DNA of 64,000 nucleotides from JBEGHD01 sp049334165 (GTDB lineage: Bacteria > Bacteroidota > Bacteroidia > Flavobacteriales_D > Sanyastnellaceae), in NCBI GenBank assembly GCA_049334165.1, contig JBEGHD010000003.1; one strand, 5' to 3'. A program made the position numbers and the translations under genes. The notes beneath the pieces are model-generated. The model was not told where the DNA came from and did not search any database. It saw only the letters and a program-made list of their open reading frames with translations. Below are positions 1 to 7,827 of this stretch, in pieces. The stretch's first letter is position 1, and each line of letters opens with the position of its first letter.

Positions 1-252
1 TTGAAGGAAAAGCAGTTAGAAGCTGCTATCTATCCAAATCCAACTCAAAATTTTATTGTAATTGATTGGCCGACTACCACTTCAGTGAAATTTATAGAAG
101 TCTTTGACTTAACTGGTAAGAGAGTTTTGCTCAGAAGTGGACTTAAAGGTGAGCAATCCAAAATTGATCTCTCTGGATTGGAAAAGGGAGTTTACACTGT
201 GAAATTCAATCCATCGTCAAACCTCAAATCGAAGTTGATCGTGAAGATGTAG
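1..252 (+). CDS. T9SS type A sorting domain, C-terminal end of a secreted protein (partial)
   Basis: Only the last 83 codons are present; the frame is open at the left edge, so the TTG at base 1 is probably internal. The fragment has the features of a type IX secretion C-terminal sorting domain: an early YPNP turn (residues 11-14), a FDLTGKRV strand, a GLEKGVY segment and a final basic LIVKM strand. Such domains direct Sec-exported cargo through the outer membrane and are cleaved on export. The function of the cargo lies outside the window. It is convergent with the next gene, 36 bp away. Confidence 0.8.
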   Translation: MKEKQLEAAIYPNPTQNFIVIDWPTTTSVKFIEVFDLTGKRVLLRSGLKGEQSKIDLSGLEKGVYTVKFNPSSNLKSKLIVKM

Positions 253-288
253 GCACTATCCCTAAAATCGAAAGAATTGGAAGGGCTG

Positions 289-1353
289 TCATCTGGCAGC
301 TCTTTTTCTTTGGCGTAAACGAATAACCAGGATCAACATCATTGATGCGAGCATCAATAATAGGGCGATGCCATTTATCAACACAAGGATTTTTCGAGAG
401 GAGGGCTCGGCCAGGAATGTCACCATGACTCTCCCTGCAAGTGTGAGCTGAAAAAGCCACCAAAAAACCCACAGCACCGGATGAAACAACTTGACCCTGA
501 GTTTAAGCACAGCAGGTAGAATTGAAGGTGCATGCGCCCAAATCATGCTAAATGCAAATCCCAGAAAAAAGGTGTGTAAATAAAGGTCGTAGAAAAATGA
601 ATGACCAGATTTGAACATGAGGATAATACAATGAACAACGAGCCAGCCGTAAGCCACCATCATCGACAAGCCAGTATACCTAAAGATCCCCGGTTTTCTA
701 ACACTCTTTCTTGCGATGTCGTGTCTGAGAAACCACACAGTCAACAACAATATTGCGAAAGCATTGACAGATCTGCCGATGCTGTGAAATGGCAGTAAAA
801 ATGAGATTAACAACAGACAACTAAGAAACCAGAAGATTGCTTTGGCAGTCTTAGGAACAGGCACGAACCGACTCAACTCGAGTCGCTCACCAAAAATTGT
901 AAAGAGTATGAAACCTATCCACCAACCAACAGAAGCAGGCACAAAATCGGTTTGTAATAACTTAAGATTGCCGATCAGCCAGAACAAGGCTCCAGCGAGT
1001 AGAAAATACCAGTAACTCTCACTACGCACGAGCGTTCGCTCGATACACAGAATCAATAGTCCCGCAGAAGTAAAAGTGATCAGGAGGTGCGCTGTAAGGT
1101 CAAAGTCCATCAGGAAAAATAGAATCGAAATGCCGGCCATCGCAGGAAAAGCGAGCCACCAGCGCGACTTCATTGTAGAAGCTCGTTCCAAACTGATGAG
1201 TCCTCCGAGAAAACCACCGGTCATGATAACTCCGTGATGAGAGGCTCCTTCTTCCAAATCAATCCCCCACCCCATCCTGATCCAACCTCCAAAAATGCCC
1301 ACCAACAAGGACATTACAAAAAACGGTAGGACGAGGCGGGGATTGAATTTCAT
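289..1353 (-). CDS. NnrS-like 12-helix membrane protein at the end of the nos operon
   Basis: About 354 residues with roughly 12 hydrophobic helices. Histidine-bearing helices stand out: a HHGVIMTGGFLGG segment near residue 40 and a LHTFFLGFAFSMIWAHAP segment near residue 270. Such His pairs are compatible with haem or copper binding, as in the NnrS-like proteins of denitrifiers, but this is inference. The ATG at 1353 is chosen over 1398 because it lies 4 bp after the nosY stop and avoids a 41-bp overlap. It is the last gene of the nos string. It could be an accessory factor for N2O reductase or an NO-tolerance protein. Confidence 0.6.
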   Translation of the reverse strand: MKFNPRLVLPFFVMSLLVGIFGGWIRMGWGIDLEEGASHHGVIMTGGFLGGLISLERASTMKSRWWLAFPAMAGISILFFLMDFDLTAHLLITFTSAGLLILCIERTLVRSESYWYFLLAGALFWLIGNLKLLQTDFVPASVGWWIGFILFTIFGERLELSRFVPVPKTAKAIFWFLSCLLLISFLLPFHSIGRSVNAFAILLLTVWFLRHDIARKSVRKPGIFRYTGLSMMVAYGWLVVHCIILMFKSGHSFFYDLYLHTFFLGFAFSMIWAHAPSILPAVLKLRVKLFHPVLWVFWWLFQLTLAGRVMVTFLAEPSSRKILVLINGIALLLMLASMMLILVIRLRQRKRAAR

Positions 1354-1357
1354 TTCG

Positions 1358-2125
1358 TCACAAATCTTTCCGGATAAACTTGCGTCTCGCCAAAGCAAAA
1401 GGAATAGCTACCCAGCTCAGCATGACGACACCAGAGATATAAACTCCGAGGTTACTGCCAAAAAAGTTTTGAAAAACAGCCCCGGAAAGGCCGAGCATAG
1501 CAGAAGCCTCAGTTTTCATTATCACCACAATTCGGGCAACATCTACTGGATTGAAAAAAGAGAGAACCAGGACTGTCTTTTCTATTGGAAACTCAGCTAA
1601 CTGGTACATAAAGAGCAACAAAAGGCCATCATAAATGAAAGTGAAAAAGGCCCAAACTACCAGCGCCACTCCCATTCCCCGTGCCTTGTCGTGAAGGTGA
1701 GTACTTACCCACAACGCAATTGCTGTGAACACAAAACTCAAAAACAAACCAGTGCTGAGTAAAAAAAGGCTCTCAGCAGCAGGGTAAAAGATTAACAATG
1801 GTAAACCTATTCCAATCAGATAGGCCAGGGCAAATGCCAGAGCCAAACCCAAAAACAGTCCCCTGAATATTCTCTTTCGATGGATGGGCTGCGAAAGCAG
1901 CATTAAAATAAACTCTTGTGAGTTGTAGTAGTAAATTGTCGCAAACACGATGTTCATGAGAGGTAAAACAATGAGCGTCACTTGTAGCAAGGTGAGGATT
2001 ACTTTTTGAGGCTCACTCTCGATCATGAACATCCCCCACCCGATCACAGCCAGCAGAATCAAATAGCCAACCACAACCTTGTTCTTCAGCAAGTCCTGAA
2101 AAATTATTTGACTGATTCTATGCAT
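1358..2125 (-). CDS. nosY: NosY, ABC-2 type permease for NosZ maturation
   Basis: About 255 residues with six or more hydrophobic helices, of the ABC-2 permease type. NosY is the membrane subunit of the NosFY transporter which, with NosD, is needed to assemble the CuZ centre of nitrous oxide reductase; it is thought to supply a sulfur species or energise copper handling. The start at 2125 (MHRISQ) overlaps the end of nosF by 8 bp, typical of translational coupling. A longer start at 2155 would add a Cys/Arg-rich stretch that does not look like a permease N-terminus. Identity rests on length, helices and position after nosD and nosF. Confidence 0.85.
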   Translation of the reverse strand: MHRISQIIFQDLLKNKVVVGYLILLAVIGWGMFMIESEPQKVILTLLQVTLIVLPLMNIVFATIYYYNSQEFILMLLSQPIHRKRIFRGLFLGLALAFALAYLIGIGLPLLIFYPAAESLFLLSTGLFLSFVFTAIALWVSTHLHDKARGMGVALVVWAFFTFIYDGLLLLFMYQLAEFPIEKTVLVLSFFNPVDVARIVVIMKTEASAMLGLSGAVFQNFFGSNLGVYISGVVMLSWVAIPFALARRKFIRKDL

Positions 2126-2840
2126 GGCTTTTCTCCTTTTGCAGCAATGACACAATCATTTTGTTGAGTTTCGTTTCGTCTGTTTCCTGCTTCAGTTCTT
2201 CTATCGATTTATTGAAGTGCACCCTGCCATCCTGAAGATACACCACATGATTGCTTATTTCCTCCAGGTCACTGAGTATATGCGATGTTGTGATGACCAG
2301 TCTCCCCTCGCCCATAGTCTTTCTTATTTTGGATTTCAGAATTTCATTAGAAATCGGATCAAGTGCAGCAGTGGGTTCGTCCAGGATCAAAATCTCCGGG
2401 TTAAAATAGAACGCCAACGAGGCACTCACTTGCTGTTTCATGCCGCCCGAGAGGGAACCGAGTGCCTTTCCTTTCATCTTGTCGATATCGAGTTCCTCAT
2501 AAAGTGACAGGTCATAGTTATCTTTTTCTACGTCAGGTCTTAGGCCGATCATCAACTGAAAGAGTTTATCGACTTTCATCTGCTCCGGGAATCGGTTAAT
2601 CTGTGGCATGTAGCCAATGTCTCTTCTATAATTTGGTCCGTGATCTATCGACTTTCCGTTTACCAGAACTGAACCCGAATCGGGAATAACCAGACCCAGG
2701 ATCGATTTCATGAGGGTTGTTTTACCCGATCCATTTGGCCCAATTAAGGCGATGCTCTGTCCTTTGCTGAAATCTAAATGGATGTTTTGCAGCACTTGCT
2801 GCTTTCCATACCGCTTAGAAATGTCTTTTATCTCAATCAT
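2118..2840 (-). CDS. nosF: NosF, ABC transporter ATPase of the NosFY complex
   Basis: 240 residues with a complete ABC ATPase set: Walker A GPNGSGKTT near residue 34, signature LSGGMKQQ near 133, Walker B LILDEPTAALDP near 152 and the H-loop in TTSHILSD. It starts with MIEIKDISKRYGKQ, as expected for this family. It drives the NosY permease in CuZ-site maturation. Its start overlaps the end of nosD by 8 bp and its end overlaps nosY by 8 bp, so the three are one coupled unit. Confidence 0.92.
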   Translation of the reverse strand: MIEIKDISKRYGKQQVLQNIHLDFSKGQSIALIGPNGSGKTTLMKSILGLVIPDSGSVLVNGKSIDHGPNYRRDIGYMPQINRFPEQMKVDKLFQLMIGLRPDVEKDNYDLSLYEELDIDKMKGKALGSLSGGMKQQVSASLAFYFNPEILILDEPTAALDPISNEILKSKIRKTMGEGRLVITTSHILSDLEEISNHVVYLQDGRVHFNKSIEELKQETDETKLNKMIVSLLQKEKSHA

Positions 2841-4086
2841 ATTCGTACGGTTTCATGCGTGGTTTCTCGTCCACGAGTTCTTCTGGTATCATCTGCGGAA
2901 AGGTCTTTTCCCCCGCCTCCAGAAGGTTTACAAAATTGCTGTGAAGCATGATAGTTGCCGAAGGGATCTCATCGGTGATTTTGGCAAACAGGTTAACCGG
3001 GCGATAGGGAACATCGCCAAAGCCGTTTCGATCCAGGTCGTAGCCACGATAGCCACTCCAGTAGTTCGCCTCGTAAATATTTCTGTTCTGTTTAGAATTG
3101 GTGACGATCTCGAAGGTGTTCGCAATGAAGTTATTTCTCAAAATTTCATTGTCGAGCGAATTTCCCTTCATGTCTACGGCTGTTCCATTGTTCACAAACT
3201 CGTTTTCCGCAATGAGTAACCGGTTAGCTCCTTCGGCAAGTATGCCAATAGTGTTTTTCGAGAACAGATTATGAGTGATTTCACCATCGCTAATTTCTTT
3301 GAGCAAAAGACCGTAGGAGGCTCCACCCCAATTGTGATCAAAATGGTTTCGACTCATTTCAATGTTTTTAGAAAACATTACAGCAACACCGGCACCATTA
3401 TCTCTAAAAAGATTCGATCGGTAGGCGTCTCTGTTCGAAAACATGAAATGGAGGCCATATCGCAAGTTGCCAATGCTCTTGTTGTTTTCTATTATGCTAT
3501 CATCTACGAATTCAAAGTAGATTCCATCACGGTGTCCTCTCGACTCATTTCCACGTATCGATAACTCTTTACATTTCCAGGCGTGGATAGCGTTTCCTGC
3601 CGAAGCTTCATCATCAAATTCACTGATGATTTTGTTATTCATGATCGATGCGAGTACTGTATTCTCAAGATAAATCCCGAAAAAACAATTGACGATTCTA
3701 TTATTCAATACCCGCGCTCCACTGCATTCACTGACCTTTACGGCCGCAATCTCCTTTAGAAAACTGACTCCTACATTCCGCAGCTCAAAGCCTTCGATCA
3801 TTACATCATCCGCCTTAATGAGGAAAATGTTTGCTGCACTGGAGTCAGCGTCAACCACAGCGCCTTTTTCTGCGATTATTAAAATCGACTTATCCACCAA
3901 AATGGAGTGCTCCCGATAAACGCCAGAAGCAACTGAAATACGGTCGCCATCAACAGCCCTATCAACCGCCTCTGCAATGGAGGTTACGTCTTCATTTTCT
4001 CCAACCAGAATGTTTTTTGACTGAGATATTGCAGGCGCGAGAAAAAGACAAAACATGAAAATCAAAAGCTTAATCCCGACCCTCAT
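2833..4086 (-). CDS. nosD: NosD, periplasmic right-handed beta-helix copper-site maturation protein
   Basis: 417 residues with an N-terminal Sec signal peptide (hydrophobic segment LLIFMFCLFLAPAISQ). The body is made of short repeats of the N-x-I/I-x-x-N type (NNRIVNC, NNKIISE, NNKSIGN, RNHFDHN), diagnostic of the parallel beta-helix NosD/CASH fold. A NYWSGYRGYDLDRNGFGD segment near residue 345 is characteristic of NosD. NosD acts in the periplasm with NosFY to build the CuZ cluster. The nosL stop and nosD start share an ATGA overlap. Confidence 0.92.
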   Translation of the reverse strand: MRVGIKLLIFMFCLFLAPAISQSKNILVGENEDVTSIAEAVDRAVDGDRISVASGVYREHSILVDKSILIIAEKGAVVDADSSAANIFLIKADDVMIEGFELRNVGVSFLKEIAAVKVSECSGARVLNNRIVNCFFGIYLENTVLASIMNNKIISEFDDEASAGNAIHAWKCKELSIRGNESRGHRDGIYFEFVDDSIIENNKSIGNLRYGLHFMFSNRDAYRSNLFRDNGAGVAVMFSKNIEMSRNHFDHNWGGASYGLLLKEISDGEITHNLFSKNTIGILAEGANRLLIAENEFVNNGTAVDMKGNSLDNEILRNNFIANTFEIVTNSKQNRNIYEANYWSGYRGYDLDRNGFGDVPYRPVNLFAKITDEIPSATIMLHSNFVNLLEAGEKTFPQMIPEELVDEKPRMKPYEYD

Positions 4087-4514
4087 TCCTTCAGACTTTT
4101 TCTGACTTCTTCCCAGGTCAGCAACTGACCCTGATACTCGTCTGCTATATTATCCTTCTCACTAAAGGCTGCCAGGTTGGCTCCCATAGGGCTCCTAAAA
4201 TCTTTTGAAATAATGAAATGAAGTGAATCAACCGGATTCAATTCTTTTGGCTTGTTGTAGGCTATAGCATAAATCGCAGAGTATTCTATATCGCCTTCAG
4301 AAATCTGATTGACAACACACTCTGCGGCATCGTACTTATATACCCGACCCTTTTTAGTGATTAGCTCTGCACCATATTTTGGATTAGAGATCGTCATCTT
4401 GCAATAGTGACACTGATCTTTTCCGAATTGAATTGGTTCAGGGCCTGACGGACTGCATCCTATCAGAAATAAAAAGGCGATGGCCGAAATTGAGACTACC
4501 AATCTGTTTGTCAT
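4083..4514 (-). CDS. nosL: NosL, copper-chaperone lipoprotein
   Basis: 143 residues. A lipoprotein signal peptide ends in LIGC (Cys 20). The NosL copper motif DQCHYCKMTI follows near residue 35, with the two Cys and Met that bind Cu(I), and later comes the SPMGANLAAF segment typical of the family. NosL delivers Cu(I) to apo-NosZ outside the cytoplasm. The gene overlaps nosD by 4 bp and the upstream membrane-protein gene by 4 bp, so translation is coupled through nosL-nosD-nosF-nosY. Confidence 0.93.
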   Translation of the reverse strand: MTNRLVVSISAIAFLFLIGCSPSGPEPIQFGKDQCHYCKMTISNPKYGAELITKKGRVYKYDAAECVVNQISEGDIEYSAIYAIAYNKPKELNPVDSLHFIISKDFRSPMGANLAAFSEKDNIADEYQGQLLTWEEVRKSLKE

Positions 4515-5101
4515 GATCTGTTCAATTTTGTTTTAAACCAGCCTGCAAGGAAGGCAAGCAAAATGGAGAGAGACATGAAGATCGTTCCCCAATGAGGATA
4601 CGATTTTACATAAAAATTGAGTAGGTCTTTTTCACCGAAAAGTGGAGGCATGTAGGTCATACCTTCAACCTTAATTGGTGCTGTAGGATCCAGATTGTGA
4701 CCATAGTCATACATCCAGAGATAGAAATCGTAAACTCCCAAAACTGCTAAAATCACCATGATGATGAACCAGGTCCAATAAGCCCAGGCTTTATTTAATA
4801 AAGCTGCCAGGAGGCCCAATGCCATCATTGCAAAAACCACAATCGGAAAATACTTGAGCTCAGGTATTGAATCGGGCTCAATTTTTTGCATACCGATGTA
4901 GTGATTGAGAATGTTGATGTTGCTGATAATATCTCCTCCACCCTCATCTCCAGAAAATTTATTGATCCAAATATTGAGACGAAGACCTCCGGGAAATTGC
5001 GCTGCTTCCAGCGTGATCTGCCAGAGGGGAAATAGAAAAACACCAGCGAGAAAAATGATGGCTGCGATCATGAACCATCTGGAATGCTTAATGACTCTCA
5101 T
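4511..5101 (-). CDS. Four-helix membrane protein of the nos operon (NosB-like by position)
   Basis: 196 residues with four predicted helices, near residues 8-28, 84-104, 107-127 and 170-190, and a soluble loop between the first two containing FPGGLRLNIW and a Gly-rich stretch. It sits directly after nosZ and before nosL with an ATGA overlap. In clade II clusters, as in Wolinella, a small membrane protein NosB occupies the slot after nosZ, so this is its positional counterpart; I cannot show homology by reading. A role in electron transfer or copper delivery to NosZ is inferred from context only. Confidence 0.6.
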   Translation of the reverse strand: MRVIKHSRWFMIAAIIFLAGVFLFPLWQITLEAAQFPGGLRLNIWINKFSGDEGGGDIISNINILNHYIGMQKIEPDSIPELKYFPIVVFAMMALGLLAALLNKAWAYWTWFIIMVILAVLGVYDFYLWMYDYGHNLDPTAPIKVEGMTYMPPLFGEKDLLNFYVKSYPHWGTIFMSLSILLAFLAGWFKTKLNRS

Positions 5102-5142
5102 GGTTTCAATTTATGTTGTTGTTCGTATGAGATATCACCTCA

Positions 5143-5174
5143 CGAAAGCAGCAGACGCGGTGTCCACTGCTTTC
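5143..5174 (-). promoter_or_regulatory. Hairpin between nosZ and the downstream nos genes
   Basis: A 9-bp perfect inverted repeat, CGAAAGCAG at 5143-5151 and CTGCTTTCG at 5166-5174, plus an inner GAC/GTC pair. It lies in the roughly 100-bp gap after nosZ, the largest gap in the operon. No T-run follows on the minus strand, so it is more likely an mRNA 3'-end stabiliser or partial attenuator than a strong terminator. Confidence 0.5.
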
Positions 5175-5203
5175 GGATGTGATCATGTTTTAAGTGCGTA
5201 ATT

Positions 5204-7225
5204 TTAACGACCTGGTTCAGCTTCACTTTTTGCCTCTTCAAGCATTTGGCGAAGCCCTTCTTCGTCCTGATTCTCATTGTTGAGACCCCACATCAGCTTC
5301 ACGTCAGAGCCTTTAGGTGATACTCGAACGTAACCTGACATTTCCTGGTGGAGTGCACTACAGAAGTCAGTACAGTAAAATGCGAACACTCCTGGTTTCA
5401 CCGGCTCCCATTTGAGGGTGCGAGTTTGGCCAGGCATCACCAGTAGCTCAGCGTTGTTGGCTCCCTGCACTGCAAATCCGTGAGGAACATCCCAGTCTTG
5501 CTCGAGGTTTGTGAGGTGGAAGTAAACTTCGTCTCCCATCTTAATTCCCTCGATGTTATCCGGTGCCAGGTGACTACGGATGGCGGTCATGTAAACGTGA
5601 ACTTCATTGCCATCTCTTTCTACGCGAGCTTTCCCTTCACCCTTAGCTGCGTACGGGTGACTGTTGTTTTCCATCTTGTAAAACTTCTTCGTGTTTGGTT
5701 TTACCTTGCCTGCAGAAATAGCCTGCGCGTAGTGAGGCTCACCTTTAGTAGGGAAATCCAGGATCAGCTTCATTTTGTCTCCACTGATGTCGAACAGTTG
5801 AGCACTGTGAACTAACTCAGGACCTGTTGGCAGGTAACGATCTTTTGTGATTTTGTTCATTGCCACCAGGTATTTACCCTCAGGATTTTTGGTTTCACCA
5901 CCTGGAATCACCAGGTGACCAGGAGAGTAGAAAGTAGACTGGCGATCCAGAATTTCAAGACTTTCAACATCCCACTTCACAACTTCAGAAGAAATAAAGA
6001 AAGTGGTGTAGGCGTTACCTTTTCCGTCAAACTCAGTGTGCAACGGCCCCAGACCCGGTTTTTTCAAAATACCGTGAAGTCCTGATTCGTAATTGATCAC
6101 AGGAATTCCGTCAATTTCGCTAGCAAAGTCCTCATTCTCGATAGCTGTCATCAGTTTGTCGAATGAGTAAATCGACATGTCTGCTGATAGCTTACCGTTG
6201 CCGACAATGTATTCACCTGTTGGATCTACATCGCAACCGTGAGGCGACTTTGGCACTGGGATGAAGTAAACCATCCCCGGGCAATCATCTGGATCCAGAA
6301 TTGTAGTTGTCGTTTTCTCTTCAGAAGAGGCAATTCCAGAATCGTGATCAACCTTGTTGTGATAGTAAGAAGTCTTGCGCTCCTCACCTTTGCCCTGCTC
6401 CAGGTATTCTTCAGCTTTTTTCCAATTGACAATCGCCATTAAGTCTTTGTCTTTTTGCGAAGCGTTAACCTCTAGCAGGGAGTGCGCTTGCTCGGAGTTG
6501 TACGTTGTCAGAAAGCTCCAACCGTGAGATTTACCTTTACCATTTCTGGCGAGGTCGTAATTGAAGCCGGGCATTTCAATTTGAAAATCGAGACTCATTT
6601 CTCCTGTCTCTTCATCAACTCCAACGTAGTTAATCAATCCCGTGAAGTGTTTTTTGTACTCCGAAATCGGTACATCCTCCTGAGGGATAGGCACACTAAA
6701 ACGTGTTCCGGAAACCAAATACTCACTGTTTTCGGTGATAAAAGGTGCACAGTGCAAACCGGCAACATCTGGGATTTCGAGAATCTCTACTGTTTCAAAA
6801 GTTTCCAGATCTACCCTTGCAATTCGCGGTGTGTTGTTTCCATTTACAAAAAGCCAACGCCCATCAAACTCTCCGTCAGTTTGAGAAAGCTCAATGTGGT
6901 GCGAGTCATCCCACGGCACCTCACCGTAAGAAGTGTTAAACATAGCCTTGGTTTCCTCACTATACCCGTAACCATTTTCGGGGTATTTAGAGAAAACCGG
7001 GATCTCTCTCAAGAGTCTTCCTGAAGGGAGACCATAGGCTGTGATTTGTCCGCTGTAACCACCGGACATAAAGCAATAAAATTCATCGTGTTCTCCTGGT
7101 GGAACATAGGCCTGTTCGGCTGCGCTTCCTTCGACCACGTCTTTAGTGTCTTTTTGAGCACAGCCCCCCAGTACAAGTGCTGCCACTGCCAGGAAAAATG
7201 CTGATTGTCTGATTTGAGATTTCAT
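5204..7225 (-). CDS. nosZ: NosZ, nitrous oxide reductase, clade II (Sec-type, lipoprotein)
   Basis: 673 residues. It catalyses two-electron reduction of N2O to N2 outside the cytoplasm. The N-terminus is a Sec signal with a lipobox LGGC (Cys 22) and no twin-arginine motif, which marks clade II. The seven-bladed propeller carries the CuZ-ligand motifs DDSHH, HCAPF, SPHGCD, GPLHTEFD, the NKxTKDR...H stretch and EPHYAQ. The C-terminal cupredoxin has the CuA motif CTDFCSALHQEM (C-x3-C-x3-H-x2-M) near residue 620. All expected copper ligands appear present. The gene lies 27 bp after a cytochrome c gene and is followed by the maturation genes. No nosR is present in the window, as usual for clade II. 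Confidence 0.97.
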   Translation of the reverse strand: MKSQIRQSAFFLAVAALVLGGCAQKDTKDVVEGSAAEQAYVPPGEHDEFYCFMSGGYSGQITAYGLPSGRLLREIPVFSKYPENGYGYSEETKAMFNTSYGEVPWDDSHHIELSQTDGEFDGRWLFVNGNNTPRIARVDLETFETVEILEIPDVAGLHCAPFITENSEYLVSGTRFSVPIPQEDVPISEYKKHFTGLINYVGVDEETGEMSLDFQIEMPGFNYDLARNGKGKSHGWSFLTTYNSEQAHSLLEVNASQKDKDLMAIVNWKKAEEYLEQGKGEERKTSYYHNKVDHDSGIASSEEKTTTTILDPDDCPGMVYFIPVPKSPHGCDVDPTGEYIVGNGKLSADMSIYSFDKLMTAIENEDFASEIDGIPVINYESGLHGILKKPGLGPLHTEFDGKGNAYTTFFISSEVVKWDVESLEILDRQSTFYSPGHLVIPGGETKNPEGKYLVAMNKITKDRYLPTGPELVHSAQLFDISGDKMKLILDFPTKGEPHYAQAISAGKVKPNTKKFYKMENNSHPYAAKGEGKARVERDGNEVHVYMTAIRSHLAPDNIEGIKMGDEVYFHLTNLEQDWDVPHGFAVQGANNAELLVMPGQTRTLKWEPVKPGVFAFYCTDFCSALHQEMSGYVRVSPKGSDVKLMWGLNNENQDEEGLRQMLEEAKSEAEPGR

Positions 7226-7252
7226 GATATAGTTGTTTTTTGTGGTTTACAA

Positions 7253-7777
7253 TTACGATTTAACTACGCCTTCGTCTTTAGAGCCGACTTTCTCCATGTC
7301 GTTTTTGCGCATGAACTCCAGGATATCACGGGCATCTCCGATAGATACACCCTGATTTGGCATCCTTGTAAGACATTCTTCAAGTAATTTTTGAGCTTCA
7401 GGATCTTCGGCAAGCATTACGTCCACGTTTGTAATCATATTCATGATCCATTCTGGACTGCGCTTATTGGTAATTCCCGCCCAACCGGGACCAACCACTC
7501 GTTGATCGGTGAGTTTGTGACAAGCGGAACACTTCATTTCGTAAATGGCTTTTCCGCTCTTGATCATGCTTTCCTCGAGAGGTTCGGTGAGTTCAACGTT
7601 TTTCACCTCGCCTACTCCTTTTGGATTAGCTTCCTGATCATTGCCTTCGGCAGAATCTTCCGAAGAGGCAGTTGTTTCAGTTGATTCACTTTCATTGCCT
7701 CTTTTGTAACCGCGATCTTCGCAGCTGACCAAAACGCCAAAGAGTAAGACGACTAAAAATGTGATTGTTGTTTTCAT
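7253..7777 (-). CDS. Lipoprotein c-type cytochrome, likely electron donor to NosZ
   Basis: 174 residues. The signal peptide ends in a lipobox LVSC (Cys 19) and is followed by an acidic, Ser/Glu-rich linker to about residue 65. A mono-haem class I cytochrome domain carries CSACH (residues 83-87) and a probable axial Met in the TRMPNQG motif (Met 139). Being 27 bp upstream of nosZ and also lipid-anchored, it is the obvious candidate to pass electrons to the CuA site of NosZ. That role is inferred from position. Confidence 0.85.
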   Translation of the reverse strand: MKTTITFLVVLLFGVLVSCEDRGYKRGNESESTETTASSEDSAEGNDQEANPKGVGEVKNVELTEPLEESMIKSGKAIYEMKCSACHKLTDQRVVGPGWAGITNKRSPEWIMNMITNVDVMLAEDPEAQKLLEECLTRMPNQGVSIGDARDILEFMRKNDMEKVGSKDEGVVKS

Positions 7778-7827
7778 GATTCAAAAATTGATTTTGGTGA
7801 TTACCTATACTAATAAAATATTTTGCA

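Noticed and set aside
6482..7024. 180-codon plus-strand ORF opposite nosZ
   Set aside because: Antisense to highly conserved NosZ propeller sequence, no start context or motif.
7778..7827. FNR/CRP-type site before the cytochrome c-nosZ unit
   Set aside because: Only loose TTGAT-like fragments are present; no symmetric TTGAT-N4-ATCAA site.
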